64,000 nucleotides of DNA from Millisia brevis NBRC 105863 (GCF_001552615.1 NZ_BCRN01000020.1:1-64000); one strand, 5' to 3'. Positions 37,807-47,412 are shown, counted from the first letter of the stretch. The notes: generated by a model not told the origin, from the letters alone. Translations and numbers: made by a program.

Positions 37807-38280
37807 ATGAACCGAGGAATGAACACCCGCAACCCGCTTCGACTGCTGGCCGGGGCCGCGCTGACGGCGGCTGCCGGCGCGGCGCTGATTCTGTCTCCCG
37901 GGGTGGCCGGCGCCGCTCCGTACTACGGGGATTCCGACGCGACCTGCACGTACGTCGGCGGACGGGAGAAGGTCAAGGTCACCGTCACCGGCGAATCCGG
38001 GCTCTACCGCGTGGTGTCGATCGCGCCCGGCGGTGCCCGCGAGATCCTGGGCACGGTCGATGTGGCCGCCGACGGCACCGGAACGGCGGTCCTGGCGGTT
38101 CCGGAAGCCGGTAACTGGGGCTTCGAGGCCTTCGAGGACAGCCTCGGCAGTGCCGGCGGCGCCGAGGGCTGCCGCGGGTCGGCCGATATCGCGGCCGCCG
38201 ACCCGACCCTCGACACCATCGATTCGCTGTTATCGGCGGTCGGCAGCAGCGCGCTGTCCACCGACCCGGCCGAGCGCTGA
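37807..38280 (+). CDS. small secreted protein, paralogue 1 of 3, function unknown
   Basis: A 157-residue exported protein. The signal peptide (MNRGMNTRNPLRLLAGAALT...) ends near GVAGAAPYY. The mature part has ATCTYVGGREKVKVTVTGESGLY, a Cys in AEGCRGS and the C-terminal SLLSAVGSSALSTDPAER. The two cysteines are conserved in all three paralogues and probably pair. The central region is beta-rich, suggesting a small extracellular sandwich domain. I do not recognise the family. The ATG at 37807 is chosen for the signal peptide and the GAGGGGAG before it. Sits alone between the ilvC terminator and paralogue 2. Confidence 0.82.
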   Translation: MNRGMNTRNPLRLLAGAALTAAAGAALILSPGVAGAAPYYGDSDATCTYVGGREKVKVTVTGESGLYRVVSIAPGGAREILGTVDVAADGTGTAVLAVPEAGNWGFEAFEDSLGSAGGAEGCRGSADIAAADPTLDTIDSLLSAVGSSALSTDPAER

Positions 38281-38285
38281 TCGCC

Positions 38286-38319
38286 CGTCCACCCGCCGCG
38301 ACCGGCGCGGGAGTGGACG
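38286..38319 (+). terminator. terminator-like hairpin after paralogue 1
   Basis: CGTCCAC (38286-38292) and GTGGACG (38313-38319) pair, with CCGC.GCGG possible inside. It lies 6 bases after the stop, without a U-tail, so the paralogues may be separate transcription units. Confidence 0.6.
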
Positions 38320-38410
38320 GTGGGGTCGATAGGGTGTGTCGCACAGGAATGGGCGTTCGTGGGCGGCATCGGCTCGGTGCGGCGCGAGCCCGACGACCAG
38401 TGGGGGACCC

Positions 38411-38872
38411 ATGCAGATCGCCCGAATCGGCACCGCGGCATTGCTGCGAAATATGTTGGTGGCGTTGATTGTTGGGGTTCATGCGGTAGCGACGGGGGTA
38501 TCGGCGGAAGCGCAGCCCGGCGCCGACCCCACCGAAGCGACGTGTCAATGGGTCGCCGGCCGACAGAAGGTCGAGCTGACCATCACCGGCGCGCCGGGCG
38601 ACTACGGGGTGGGCGCCTTCACTGCGCCGTCGGCGTTTCTGTTGGCCGAGGTCGAGGTCGGCCCGTCGGGTGCGGCCACGATCGTTCGTTCGCTGAATCT
38701 GCCGGGCGATCACCACTTTTGGGTATACGTCGCCCGCCCCGGCACTCCGCCGGTGCCCGCCTGCTCCATCGACCTGTCCATCGCGCCCTCCGATCCGCTG
38801 CTCGATGCCCTCGACGGTGCGTTGGCGGGAGTCGGCAGCAGCGCGCTGTCGACCGACCCCACCGCGCGCTGA
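38411..38872 (+). CDS. small secreted protein, paralogue 2 of 3, function unknown
   Basis: A 153-residue exported protein. The signal peptide (MQIARIGTAALLRNML...) ends near VSAEAQPG. It keeps ATCQWVAGRQKVELTITGAPGDY, the second Cys in VPACSID, and the C-terminal GVGSSALSTDPTAR. It is the most divergent of the three in the middle (HHFWVYVARPGTP). Start ATG 38411 is chosen for the signal peptide. Same unknown family as its neighbours; a tandem duplication. Confidence 0.8.
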   Translation: MQIARIGTAALLRNMLVALIVGVHAVATGVSAEAQPGADPTEATCQWVAGRQKVELTITGAPGDYGVGAFTAPSAFLLAEVEVGPSGAATIVRSLNLPGDHHFWVYVARPGTPPVPACSIDLSIAPSDPLLDALDGALAGVGSSALSTDPTAR

Positions 38873-39069
38873 GCGAACCGTCGCGTTCTTCGACCCGTCG
38901 GCTCGACACGATAGGGTGACGGGCGCGTGGCCGGGCGGGCCATCGGTGCACCCGATTCCCGCAGTCGTCCGCGGGGTCGGTGGCAGCAAGCGCACACGGG
39001 CGGCACGGGGTCGGCGCCGCACGCTGTGCGGAAGTGGCATGTACGGCGAAACCCAGAGGGGTACAACGG

Positions 39070-39522
39070 ATGAAGTCAGTGGCCAAGCGTCGGTGGAGTG
39101 TCGGGCTGATCGTGGCGGCGATCGCCGGCGCATCGATGATCGGAACCGCCTCCACGGCGTCGGCGCAGCCGACGGGGGATTCGACCGCAACCTGCACCTG
39201 GGTCGGCGGCCGCGAAAAGGTCAAGGTCACCATCGACGGTGACCCGGGCCTGTACACGCTGGTGACCGTCACCAACCCGCCGGTGGTTCTCGGACAGTTG
39301 GAGGTCGGCGAGGACGGGACCGGCACCGAGGTGCTGCCGTTCGCCCCGGCCGGCGGCTACGGCGTCACCGCCATCGAGAACGCGCTCGGCGCCCGCGGTA
39401 TCGCGGAGGGCTGCCGCGAGCCGATTCAGGTCGGCGCGTCCAATGTGCAGCTCGACCTGCTCGACAACCTGCTGTCCGCCGTCGGCAGCAGCGCGCTGGT
39501 CACCGATCCGACCGAGCGCTGA
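39070..39522 (+). CDS. small secreted protein, paralogue 3 of 3, function unknown
   Basis: A 150-residue exported protein. The signal peptide (MKSVAKRRWSVGLIVAAIAG...) ends near STASAQPTG. The mature part has ATCTWVGGREKVKVTIDGDPGLY, a second Cys in AEGCREP and the C-terminal NLLSAVGSSALVTDPTER. It is closest to paralogue 1. The mature protein is about 120 residues, rich in Val/Thr/Gly, with no catalytic pattern I can see. ATG 39070 is chosen for the signal peptide. Confidence 0.82.
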   Translation: MKSVAKRRWSVGLIVAAIAGASMIGTASTASAQPTGDSTATCTWVGGREKVKVTIDGDPGLYTLVTVTNPPVVLGQLEVGEDGTGTEVLPFAPAGGYGVTAIENALGARGIAEGCREPIQVGASNVQLDLLDNLLSAVGSSALVTDPTER

Positions 39523-39591
39523 CCCGCGACACTCACCGCGGCGGCGTGACGGTCGACACGCGATCATCGAGCCCGCCGCTTCCGGGTTCCC

Positions 39592-39628
39592 GGCCCCGTT
39601 CACCCGAATACAGGCGGTGAGCGGGGCC
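39592..39628 (+). terminator. hairpin after paralogue 3, upstream of serA
   Basis: GGCCCCG (39592-39598) pairs with CGGGGCC (39622-39628), and TCACC (39600-39604) pairs with GGTGA (39616-39620), around one 1x1 mismatch. It lies 70 bases after the stop of the third secreted protein. Confidence 0.6.
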
Positions 39629-39762
39629 GATCCACGTCGTACGGGCCGGCGCCGGTGCGCGTCCTACCCGCTCGGGGGCAGGGGCCGCTCCCGGCCCGGG
39701 TAACAACCCAATTAAGCTTTAACACCGTCATATCCCCCGACCCGAACCCGGAGTTGCTTCCC

Positions 39763-41358
39763 GTGAGCCAGCCAGGCCGCCCCATTGTTCTGATCGCCGA
39801 CAAGCTTGCCCAGTCCACCGTCGATGCGCTGGGTGAAGGCGTCGAGGTCCGTTGGGTCGACGGAACGGACCGGGAGGCCCTCCTCGACGCCGTGCCGTCC
39901 GCCGAGGCGCTGTTGGTGCGCTCGGCCACCACCGTCGACGCCGAGGTCCTCGCCAAGGCCGAAAGCCTCAAGATCGTCGCGCGGGCCGGTGTCGGTCTGG
40001 ACAACGTCGACGTCCCCGCCGCCACCGAGCGCGGCGTTCTGGTCGTCAACGCGCCGACGTCGAATATCCACACCGCCGCCGAACACGCTCTGGCGCTGCT
40101 GCTCTCCGCGGCCCGGCAGATCCCCGCCGCGGACAAGACCCTGCGCGAGCACACCTGGAAGCGCAGCAGCTTCAACGGCGTCGAGATCTTCGGCAAGACG
40201 GTCGGCGTCGTCGGGCTCGGCCGCATCGGTCAGCTCTTCGCGCAGCGCATCGCCGCCTTCGAGACCCGTGTCATCGCGTACGACCCCTACGTCTCGGCCG
40301 CCCGCGCCGCCCAGCTGGGCATCGAGCTGGTCACCCTCGACGAATTGCTCGAGCGGGCCGACCTGATCTCGATCCACCTGCCGAAGACGCCGGAGACCGT
40401 CGGGCTGATCGGCGCCGCGCAGCTCGCGCGCACCAAGCCCGGCCTGGTGATCGTCAACGCCGCCCGCGGTGGCCTGATCGACGAGCAGGCCCTCGCCGAT
40501 GCGGTGCGCAGCGGCCACGTCCACGGCGCCGGCATCGACGTCTACGCCACCGAGCCCTGCACCGACAGCCCGCTGTTCGAGCTGCCGCAGGTCGTCGTCA
40601 CCCCGCACCTCGGTGCGTCGACCTCGGAGGCGCAGGACCGCGCCGGTACCGATGTCGCCCGCTCGGTGCTGCTGGCCCTGGCCGGCGAGTTCGTTCCGGA
40701 CGCGGTCAACGTCTCCGGCGGTGTCGTCGACGAGGAGGTCGCCCCGTGGCTCGAGCTCGTCCGCAAGCAGGGCGTGCTGACCGCCGCGCTCTCGGACCAG
40801 CTGCCGGTCTCGCTGGCGCTCGAGGTGCGCGGTGAACTCGCCTCCGAGAACGTCGAGATCCTGCAGCTCTCGGCGCTGCGCGGACTGTTCTCCGCGGTGA
40901 TCGAGGAGCAGGTGACCTTCGTCAACGCGCCGGCGCTGGCCGCCGAGCGGGGCGTCACCGCTCAGACGACCACCGCGAGCGAGTCGCCCAACCACCGCAG
41001 CGTCGTCGACCTGCGCGCGGTCTACGCCGACGGCTCGGTCACCAATGTGACCGGCACCCTCAGCGGCCCGACCCTGGTGCAGAAGATCGTCAACATCAAC
41101 GGCCGCAACTTCGATATGCGTGCCGAGGGTCGCAATCTGCTGATCAGCTACACCGACACGCCCGGTTCGCTCGGCAAGGTCGCGACCGCACTGGGCGATG
41201 CCGGCATCGACATCCAGGCCGCTGCGCTGAGCCAGGACGCCGAGGGCGACGGTGCGACCCTGCTGCTGCGCGTCGACGGCGAGGTGCCGGCCGGCGTGCT
41301 CGACCGGATCAACGGTTCGGTGTCGCCGACGCTGCTGCAGCAGGTCGACCTCACCTGA
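39763..41358 (+). CDS. serA: D-3-phosphoglycerate dehydrogenase
   Basis: Oxidises 3-phosphoglycerate to 3-phosphohydroxypyruvate with NAD, the first step of serine synthesis. It is 531 residues, the long mycobacterial-type form. Substrate domain ([12 protein letters not shown]), NAD-binding [15 protein letters not shown], catalytic Arg/Glu/His region ([22 protein letters not shown]), an intervening ASB domain (~residues 320-450) and a C-terminal ACT domain ([25 protein letters not shown]) that senses serine. GTG 39763 is chosen because family proteins begin just before [10 protein letters not shown]. Confidence 0.96.
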   Translation: MSQPGRPIVLIADKLAQSTVDALGEGVEVRWVDGTDREALLDAVPSAEALLVRSATTVDAEVLAKAESLKIVARAGVGLDNVDVPAATERGVLVVNAPTSNIHTAAEHALALLLSAARQIPAADKTLREHTWKRSSFNGVEIFGKTVGVVGLGRIGQLFAQRIAAFETRVIAYDPYVSAARAAQLGIELVTLDELLERADLISIHLPKTPETVGLIGAAQLARTKPGLVIVNAARGGLIDEQALADAVRSGHVHGAGIDVYATEPCTDSPLFELPQVVVTPHLGASTSEAQDRAGTDVARSVLLALAGEFVPDAVNVSGGVVDEEVAPWLELVRKQGVLTAALSDQLPVSLALEVRGELASENVEILQLSALRGLFSAVIEEQVTFVNAPALAAERGVTAQTTTASESPNHRSVVDLRAVYADGSVTNVTGTLSGPTLVQKIVNINGRNFDMRAEGRNLLISYTDTPGSLGKVATALGDAGIDIQAAALSQDAEGDGATLLLRVDGEVPAGVLDRINGSVSPTLLQQVDLT

Positions 41359-41393
41359 TCCGACCGGCACGGCGGATAACGGCGGTACCAACC

Positions 41394-41413
41394 GATCGGG
41401 GAACCCCCCGATC
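41394..41413 (+). promoter_or_regulatory. hairpin just before leuB
   Basis: GATCGGGG (41394-41401) and CCCCGATC (41406-41413) form a perfect 8-bp stem with a 4-base loop. It ends 5 bases before the leuB ribosome-binding site and could attenuate or shield leuB translation, or end serA transcription. Confidence 0.45.
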
Positions 41414-41434
41414 ACACGAGAGGACATGGTGACC

Positions 41435-42448
41435 ATGCGGTTGGCGGTAATCGGTGGCGACGGGATCGGACCCGAGGTGGTCGCCGAGGGCCTGAAGGTC
41501 CTGCGCGCGGTGGTGCCGGACGTCGAAACGGTCGACTACGACCTCGGCGCGCGGCGCTACAACGCGACCGGTGAACTGCTGCCGGATTCGGTGATCGAGG
41601 AGCTTCGCGGATTCGACGCGATCCTGCTCGGCGCGATCGGTGATCCGTCGGTTCCGCCGGGTGTGCTCGAGCGCGGGCTGCTCCTGCGGGCGCGGTTCTC
41701 GCTCGACCATCACGTCAATCTGCGTCCGGCCAAGCTCTTTCCGGGCGTGACCGGGCCGCTGGCGATCACCGATCCGATCGACCTGCTGGTGGTGCGCGAG
41801 GGTACCGAGGGCCCCTACACCGGCAACGGTGGGGCCATTCGGGTCGGCACCCCGCAGGAGGTCGCGACCGAGACATCGCTCAACACCCGCTTCGGTGTCG
41901 AGCGGGTGGTGCGCTACGCCTTCGATCGGGCGCGCGAGCGCAACAACAACCTCACCCTGGTCCACAAGACCAATGTGCTGGTGCACGGTGGGTCGTTGTG
42001 GCAGCGGACCGTCGACGAGGTCGCCGCCGAGTACCCCGAGGTCACCGTCGGCTACCAGCACATCGACGCGACGATGATCCACCTGGTCACCGATCCCGGT
42101 CGCTTCGACGTCATCGTCACCGACAACCTCTTCGGCGATATCGTCACCGACCTGACCGCGGCGGTCACCGGTGGCATCGGCCTGGCGGCGAGCGGCAATA
42201 TCGACGCCTCCGGCACCAACCCGAGCATCTTCGAGCCGGTGCACGGCAGCGCCCCGGACATCGCCGGGCAGCAGAAGGCCGACCCGACCGCGGCGATCCT
42301 GTCGGCGGCGATGATGCTGCGGCATCTCGGACGCGCCGACGACGCCGGCGCGATCGAGACCGCGGTGGCGAAGGATCTGGCGGGCCGTGACGGATCGCCG
42401 ACGTCGACCAGCCGTATCGGCGATCGGATTCTGGCTCTGCTGGGCTGA
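41435..42448 (+). CDS. leuB: 3-isopropylmalate dehydrogenase
   Basis: Oxidatively decarboxylates 3-isopropylmalate in leucine synthesis. It is 337 residues. N-terminal [18 protein letters not shown], substrate Arg motif [19 protein letters not shown], and the metal/NAD region [29 protein letters not shown] are present. ATG 41435 matches the family N-terminus (MRLAVIGG) with AGAGGA 10 bases upstream; ATG 41426 and GTG 41429 are in-frame alternatives. Confidence 0.95.
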   Translation: MRLAVIGGDGIGPEVVAEGLKVLRAVVPDVETVDYDLGARRYNATGELLPDSVIEELRGFDAILLGAIGDPSVPPGVLERGLLLRARFSLDHHVNLRPAKLFPGVTGPLAITDPIDLLVVREGTEGPYTGNGGAIRVGTPQEVATETSLNTRFGVERVVRYAFDRARERNNNLTLVHKTNVLVHGGSLWQRTVDEVAAEYPEVTVGYQHIDATMIHLVTDPGRFDVIVTDNLFGDIVTDLTAAVTGGIGLAASGNIDASGTNPSIFEPVHGSAPDIAGQQKADPTAAILSAAMMLRHLGRADDAGAIETAVAKDLAGRDGSPTSTSRIGDRILALLG

Positions 42449-42471
42449 TCGGTCGTCCGAGCGCGTTCGGC

Positions 42472-43752
42472 TCAGGGGGTGGTTCCGGTGGAACCGCCCC
42501 CCGAGTCGTTTCCGGGGCCCGCTTCGGTGGCCCGGGCGGCGCCGGTCGCCGTCGTGGGGTCGAGCGCCGGCGCGGCTGCGGGGTCGGGCCGTCGGGCCGG
42601 GATAACCGTGCGGGCCGCGGCGGCCAGCGCCGCGCATCCGACGAAGGCGATCGGATAGCCCGCCGCGGTGATCACCCAGCCGAGCACCGGCGGGACCGCC
42701 GCCGCGGCGACGAATTGGCCGGTGTTCTGCACTCCGAGCGCCCGCCCACCCCAGAACGGCCCGGCGGTTTCGGCGACCTCCGCGAACGCCGGACCGTTGG
42801 GTAGCACCGTCACCACCCCGGCGAGGGCGACGACGAGCACCGTCCAGCCGATCGCGTCGATGAACGGAATCGACAGCAGGACCATCGCGACCGCGATCAC
42901 CGCGGCGATCGTCCGCATCGGCCGCAGATGGGAGCCGACCCGGTCCGACCACATCCCCACCGCGACGCGGCCGAGCGCGCCGACGATCTGGGTCACCGTG
43001 ATCACCGCGCCCGCCGTCACCGGGTCGACCCCGTGCGCATCGATCAGCCACACCAACGAGAACGTCCAGACCGCGTACTGGGGAACGACCAGCAGGATCG
43101 ACGCGGCGTGGATGCGCACCAGATGCCGCGAACCGCGATAGGGGTTGCGCGTCTGTGCCGGTGCCGCCGCATCACGCTGCGGCCGTGGGGGATCGGCGAC
43201 GATCCACAGGCAGGCCAGCGCGCCGACCGCGCTGACCGCCGCCGGCATCAGCAGCGCCGCGTTGGCGCCGTGCGCGTCGGCGATGCCGGGCATGGTGGCC
43301 GCGGCGATCGCGACACCCGCCGGGATCGCCATCTGCCGAATGCCCATCGCCAGGCCGCGGCGGCGCTGGGGGAACCAGCCGACCACCGCACGCCCGGAGG
43401 CCGCGTTCGCCGAGGCGGCGGCCGCTCCGGCGATCAACAGCCAGACGCCGAGTTCCACCGATCCGGACGACCGTGAACCGGCCCAGGCGCAGGCCGCGGC
43501 GATCGCCGCGCCGATGATCAGCACCCAGCGCTCGCCGAACCGATCGGCCGCCGCTCCCCAGGCGACCAGCGTCAACATGATCCCGACCAGGGGCATCGCC
43601 ACGACCACACCGGCCTGCGGCAACGTCAGTCCGCCGGCGCCCGTCAACTCCGGAATCAGGAAGGCCGCCCCATTGGACAGGACGGCGACCCCGGCCTGGG
43701 CGACGGTGGCCGCGGCCAGGATCAACCACGAACGTACGGGTACTCGATCCAC
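42472..43752 (-). CDS. MFS transporter
   Basis: About 426 residues with twelve predicted membrane segments and the major facilitator loop AWGAAADRFGERW between helices 2 and 3 and its counterpart GMWSDRVGSHLRP in the second half. It resembles the CynX/NNP-like drug or anion exporters; substrate unknown. A hydrophilic Gly/Thr tail ends the protein. GTG 43752 is chosen (GGGAG 6 bases before); TTG 43776 also opens the frame. It is divergent from the FAH-family hydrolase and convergent with leuB. Confidence 0.83.
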   Translation of the reverse strand: MDRVPVRSWLILAAATVAQAGVAVLSNGAAFLIPELTGAGGLTLPQAGVVVAMPLVGIMLTLVAWGAAADRFGERWVLIIGAAIAAACAWAGSRSSGSVELGVWLLIAGAAAASANAASGRAVVGWFPQRRRGLAMGIRQMAIPAGVAIAAATMPGIADAHGANAALLMPAAVSAVGALACLWIVADPPRPQRDAAAPAQTRNPYRGSRHLVRIHAASILLVVPQYAVWTFSLVWLIDAHGVDPVTAGAVITVTQIVGALGRVAVGMWSDRVGSHLRPMRTIAAVIAVAMVLLSIPFIDAIGWTVLVVALAGVVTVLPNGPAFAEVAETAGPFWGGRALGVQNTGQFVAAAAVPPVLGWVITAAGYPIAFVGCAALAAAARTVIPARRPDPAAAPALDPTTATGAARATEAGPGNDSGGGSTGTTP

Positions 43753-43760
43753 GACAACTC

Positions 43761-43800
43761 CCACATAGTGAGACAACTATTTCGATATGTGGATAGCGTA
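43761..43800. promoter_or_regulatory. divergent MFS/FAH promoter region with a candidate operator
   Basis: The minus strand reads GTCTCACTATGTGG (43774-43761). The same GTCTCAC-N4-TGG occurs in the ltbR/leuC intergenic region at 47443-47430. ATATGTG (43785-43791) and TAGCGTA (43794-43800) are also shared with that region. CACATA (43762-43767) and TATGTG (43786-43791) form an inverted repeat. It could be an operator for ltbR, but that is inference. Confidence 0.4.
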
Positions 43801-43844
43801 GCCGGGCCGGGAAGGCTCTGTACACGCGGATAGACTCTGAAACC

Positions 43845-44666
43845 ATGCGTCTCGGTCGTGTGGCAACCCCTTCCGGCGTTGCCTTCGTAAGTGTTGATGG
43901 GGTCGACGAGGAAGGGGCCACCGCCGCGTCGGGTACCCCGGCCGCCGGTGTCCCCGCCGGAGCGACGGTGCGGGAGATCGCCGAACACCCCTTCGGTGAT
44001 CCGACCTATACCGGTCGGAGTTGGCCGCTGGCCGACGTACGGGTGCTCGCACCGATTCTCGCATCGAAGGTGATCTGCGTCGGCAAGAATTACGCGGCCC
44101 ACGCCGCGGAGATGGGTGGCGTCGCGCCCGCCGACCCGGTGATCTTCCTCAAGCCGAATACCTCGATCATCGGGCCCGGCGCCCCGATCGTGCGACCCAA
44201 GGGGGCCGAACGGGTCGACTACGAAGGCGAATTGGCGGTCGTGATCGGTCGCCCCTGCCGCAATGTGCCCGCCCGATCCGCGGCCGACGTCATCCTCGGC
44301 TACACGATCGCGAACGACGTGACCGAGCGCGCCCAGCAGAAGGCCGATGGGCAGTGGACCCGCGGAAAGGGGTACGACACCTTCTGCCCGTTGGGCCCCT
44401 GGATCGAAACCGCCCTCGACCCGGGCGATCTGCGCATCAGTACGAGCGTCAACGGCGCGATCCGTCAGGACGGCCGGACGTCCGATCTGCTGCACGACAT
44501 TCCGTCGATCATCGAGTGGATCTCCGCCGTGATGACCCTGCTGCCGGGCGATGTGATTCTGACCGGAACACCCGAAGGTGTGGGCCCGGTGGTCGCCGGC
44601 GACACCGTCTCGGTATCGATCGAAGGGATCGGCACGCTGTCGAATCCCGTGGAGGATGCGAAATGA
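43845..44666 (+). CDS. fumarylacetoacetate hydrolase (FAH) family protein
   Basis: A 273-residue protein with the FAH C-terminal fold: [15 protein letters not shown], the metal-binding acidic residues in [12 protein letters not shown], and [10 protein letters not shown]. Members hydrolyse, decarboxylate or isomerise 2-oxo/dienoic acids; M. tuberculosis Rv2993c stands in the same place beside gltX. Exact reaction unknown. Start ATG 43845. The stop overlaps the gltX start (ATGA). Confidence 0.9.
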   Translation: MRLGRVATPSGVAFVSVDGVDEEGATAASGTPAAGVPAGATVREIAEHPFGDPTYTGRSWPLADVRVLAPILASKVICVGKNYAAHAAEMGGVAPADPVIFLKPNTSIIGPGAPIVRPKGAERVDYEGELAVVIGRPCRNVPARSAADVILGYTIANDVTERAQQKADGQWTRGKGYDTFCPLGPWIETALDPGDLRISTSVNGAIRQDGRTSDLLHDIPSIIEWISAVMTLLPGDVILTGTPEGVGPVVAGDTVSVSIEGIGTLSNPVEDAK

Positions 44667-46189
44667 GTGCCCAGTCCGATTCGGCCGCGCCCGAGTTCGC
44701 CGAGACCGACGCGACCGGGACGGACGTACGCGTCCGGTTCTGCCCGTCGCCCACCGGAACTCCGCACGTCGGGATGGTCCGCACCGCGCTGTTCAACTGG
44801 GCCTACGCCCGGCACACCGGCGGGACGTTCGTCTTCCGCATCGAGGACACCGATGCGGCACGCGATTCCGAGGAGTCCTATGCCGCCATCCTCGACGCCC
44901 TGCGGTGGCTCGGGCTCGACTGGGACGAGGGCCCCGAGGTCGGTGGCCCGCACGCCCCCTATCGGCAGTCGCAGCGCGGCGAGCTCTATCGGGACGTCGT
45001 GGCACGCCTGCTCGCCGCCGGTGAGGCCTACGAGTCGTTCTCGACGCCCGACGAGGTCGAGCAGCGGCACCGCGCCGCCGGTCGCGACCCGAAACTGGGC
45101 TACGACAACTTCGATCGCGATCTGACCGACGAGCAGCGGCAGGCATTCCGCGATGAGGGCCGCCCGCCCGTCGTCCGGCTGCGGATGCCCGATCACGACC
45201 TGATCTGGCACGACCTGGTGCGCGGGGAGCTGACCTCGCGGGCCGGTACCGTCCCGGACTTCGCCCTGACCCGGGCCAACGGAGATCCGCTGTACACCTT
45301 GGTCAATCCGGTCGACGACGCCGCGATGCGCATCACCCACGTGCTGCGCGGCGAGGACCTGCTGCCCTCGACCCCCCGGCAGATCGCGCTCTACGAGTCG
45401 CTGCGGCGGATCGGATTCACCGACCGCACGCCGCGATTCGGGCATATGCCCTATGTGATGGGGCAGGGCAACAAGAAGCTGTCCAAGCGCGATCCGGAGT
45501 CGAATCTGTTTCTGCACCGGGACCGCGGCTTCATCCCCGAGGGCCTGCTCAACTACCTCGCCCTGCTGGGCTGGGCGATCGCGGACGACAACGATCTGTT
45601 CAGCCTCCCGGAGATGGTGGCCGCCTTCGACATCGAGCGGGTCAACTCCAACCCGGCGCGCTTCGATCAGAAGAAGGCCGACGCGATCAACGCCGAGCAC
45701 ATCCGGCTGCTCGACACCGCGGACTTCGTCGGCCGGCTCTGGGACTACCAGCGCGCGCACGACCTGGTGCCCGCCGACGCCGATCGGCACGTCTTCGACG
45801 CGGTCGCGGCGCTGCTGCAGACGCGGATCGTCGTGCTGGGCGACGCCTGGCCGATGATGTCGTTCCTGTTCGCCTCCCCGGAGACGTTCACCCTCGACCC
45901 GACCTCGGCGGCCAAGAACCTCGGCCCGGACGCCGATCCGGTGCTGCGTGCGTCGATCGACGCACTCGCGGCGCTGCCGGAGTGGTCGGACACCGCGATC
46001 GAGCAGGCGCTGCACGCGGCCCTGATCGACGGTCTCGAGCTCAAACCGCGCAAGGCCTACGCCCCGGTGCGGGTCGCGGTGACCGGATCGCACGTCAGCC
46101 CGCCGCTCTACGAGTCGCTCGAGCTGCTGGGCCGCGAGACCACCCTCGCGCGGCTCTCCGCTGCCCTCTCGGTGCCCTCGCCGTCCTGA
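44663..46189 (+). CDS. gltX: glutamyl-tRNA synthetase
   Basis: Charges tRNA(Glu), and in organisms using GatCAB also tRNA(Gln), with glutamate. It is 508 residues, a class I synthetase. The HIGH-type motif is [11 protein letters not shown] and the KMSKS-type motif is KKLSKRD. A ~20-residue hydrophilic N-terminal tail precedes the catalytic domain. Start ATG 44663 overlaps the FAH gene. Gene context fits: tRNA-Gln and tRNA-Glu lie immediately downstream. Confidence 0.96.
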   Translation: MSAQSDSAAPEFAETDATGTDVRVRFCPSPTGTPHVGMVRTALFNWAYARHTGGTFVFRIEDTDAARDSEESYAAILDALRWLGLDWDEGPEVGGPHAPYRQSQRGELYRDVVARLLAAGEAYESFSTPDEVEQRHRAAGRDPKLGYDNFDRDLTDEQRQAFRDEGRPPVVRLRMPDHDLIWHDLVRGELTSRAGTVPDFALTRANGDPLYTLVNPVDDAAMRITHVLRGEDLLPSTPRQIALYESLRRIGFTDRTPRFGHMPYVMGQGNKKLSKRDPESNLFLHRDRGFIPEGLLNYLALLGWAIADDNDLFSLPEMVAAFDIERVNSNPARFDQKKADAINAEHIRLLDTADFVGRLWDYQRAHDLVPADADRHVFDAVAALLQTRIVVLGDAWPMMSFLFASPETFTLDPTSAAKNLGPDADPVLRASIDALAALPEWSDTAIEQALHAALIDGLELKPRKAYAPVRVAVTGSHVSPPLYESLELLGRETTLARLSAALSVPSPS

Positions 46190-46221
46190 AGGTCGGAAAA
46201 ACAGCGCTCTGACCAGCCGAT

Positions 46222-46258
46222 TTGTAGTTGGGGGAGCGCCCAGTGTTAATCTCTACAA
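46222..46258 (+). promoter_or_regulatory. candidate promoter of the tRNA-Gln/tRNA-Glu genes
   Basis: TTGTAG (46222-46227), 19 bases and TAATCT (46247-46252) give a plausible promoter 72 bases before tRNA-Gln. TTGTAG also forms an inverted repeat with CTACAA (46253-46258), so a hairpin or operator would span the promoter. Confidence 0.45.
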
Positions 46259-46323
46259 CGGTTCGGCGCTTGCGGGTGGCCGTCGGTCGAGAGACCGGAG
46301 GACGTCCGGAAATGGCGAATCAA

Positions 46324-46395
46324 TGGGGTATGGTGTAATTGGCAACACAGCTGATTCTGGTTCAGCCATTCTAGGTTCGAGTCCTGGTACCCCAG
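46324..46395 (+). tRNA. tRNA-Gln (anticodon CTG)
   Basis: A 72-base cloverleaf: acceptor TGGGGTA pairs with TACCCCA, anticodon stem GCTGA/TCAGC encloses loop TTCTGGT with anticodon CTG (reads CAG), and the T-arm is CTAGG-TTCGAGT-CCTGG. Discriminator G. No CCA is encoded. It lies downstream of gltX. Confidence 0.95.
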
Positions 46396-46474
46396 CGGAC
46401 GCGCTGTTTGTGTTAGCGCGATCCGGAGGCTAAGCTTCACCACGCTTCGCTTCCACGAACCGCCGAGCAATTGG

Positions 46475-46489
46475 AGGTTCGAGTCCTGG
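46475..46489 (+). repeat. duplicate of the tRNA-Gln T-arm between the two tRNA genes
   Basis: AGGTTCGAGTCCTGG at 46475-46489 is identical to 15 bases of the tRNA-Gln T-arm at 46373-46387. The copy lies 102 bases downstream, ends inside the first bases of tRNA-Glu and has no cloverleaf of its own. It may be the 3' remnant of a second tRNA or an attachment-site scar. Confidence 0.7.
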
Positions 46490-46560
46490 CCCCGTCGTCT
46501 AGCGGCCTAGGACGCCGCCCTCTCAAGGCGGTAGCGCGGGTTCGAATCCCGTCGGGGCTA
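46488..46560 (+). tRNA. tRNA-Glu (anticodon CTC)
   Basis: A 73-base cloverleaf: acceptor GGCCCCG pairs with CGGGGCT with a G-T first pair, anticodon stem CCGCC/GGCGG encloses CTCTCAA with anticodon CTC (reads GAG), and the T-arm is CGGG-TTCGAAT-CCCG. The discriminator is A; no CCA is encoded. Followed by a strong terminator. Confidence 0.95.
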
Positions 46561-46565
46561 CAACA

Positions 46566-46599
46566 CGAGCGCCCCCGGTCGACAGACCGGGGGCGCTCG
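46566..46599 (+). terminator. terminator after tRNA-Glu
   Basis: CGAGCGCCCCCGGTC (46566-46580) and GACCGGGGGCGCTCG (46585-46599) form a perfect 15-bp stem with a GACA loop, followed by TCGTTT. It may also serve convergent ltbR. Confidence 0.93.
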
Positions 46600-46707
46600 T
46601 CGTTTCCGGGGAACCGGCTCCCTGCACACGGCGGTCGACAGCGGACCGCCGAGGACAATAGGACCTCGGCGGCACTCCCTCGATCGTCCTGTGACATCCG
46701 AGCCGGA

Positions 46708-47412
46708 CTACTCCATCCGGCGGGTGATCTCCGTCGCGGCGTCGAGCAGATCCTCGGCCCACCGCGCCCCCGGCCGCCGCCCGATCCGATCGATCGGTCC
46801 CGACACCGAAACCGCCGCCACCACCCGCCCGCCCGCATCGCGCACGGGGGCGGAGACGCTCGCGACACCGGGGGAGCGCTCCCCGATGCTCTGCGCCCAG
46901 CCGCGGCGCCGCACCTCCGCCAGGGCCTTCTCACCGAAGATCGCGTCCGGCAGGATCTCCTCCCGCAGCGCGGCGTCGGCCCACGCCAGCAGAACCTTGG
47001 CGCCCGACCCGGCGGTCAGCGGCAGCCGCGAATTCTCCGGAACGGTGTCCCGCAGCCCGGATTCCGGCTCGATCGCGCGAATACACACCCGCCGGGTGCC
47101 CTCGAGGCGGTAGACCTGAACCGACTCACCGGTGGCCTCGTGCAGCTTCGGCAGCACCAGATCGGCCGCCCGCTCGAGCCGATGGTCGAGGCGCGGCGCC
47201 AGCTCGCCGAGGGCGCCACCGGGCCGCCAGCGCCCCTGGTCGTCCCGCTCGAGCAGACGGTGCACCTCGAGGCCCACGGCCAGGCGATGTGCCGTCGCGC
47301 GCGGCAGCTCGGTACGCGCGCACAGTTCGGTGAGCCCACACGGCGATTCGGCCGTGGCTCGCAATACCAGCACCGCTTTGTCCAGAACGCCGATGCCGCT
47401 ATGCTGTCCCAT
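46708..47412 (-). CDS. ltbR: IclR-family regulator, LtbR-like, of leucine genes
   Basis: A 234-residue IclR-type regulator. The N-terminal winged helix ([33 protein letters not shown]) is followed by the IclR effector domain ([41 protein letters not shown]). It is divergent from leuCD, the arrangement of LtbR in Corynebacterium glutamicum, which represses leuB and leuCD, and of Rv2989 in M. tuberculosis. Control of leuCD here is inferred from that. Start ATG 47412. Confidence 0.88.
   Translation of the reverse strand: MGQHSGIGVLDKAVLVLRATAESPCGLTELCARTELPRATAHRLAVGLEVHRLLERDDQGRWRPGGALGELAPRLDHRLERAADLVLPKLHEATGESVQVYRLEGTRRVCIRAIEPESGLRDTVPENSRLPLTAGSGAKVLLAWADAALREEILPDAIFGEKALAEVRRRGWAQSIGERSPGVASVSAPVRDAGGRVVAAVSVSGPIDRIGRRPGARWAEDLLDAATEITRRME

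Noticed and set aside
46246-46470. Minus-strand 74-residue open frame containing GYQDSNLEWLNQNQLCCQL
   Set aside because: It is the reverse complement of tRNA-Gln and its flanks, a pattern I know as a recurrent false protein call.
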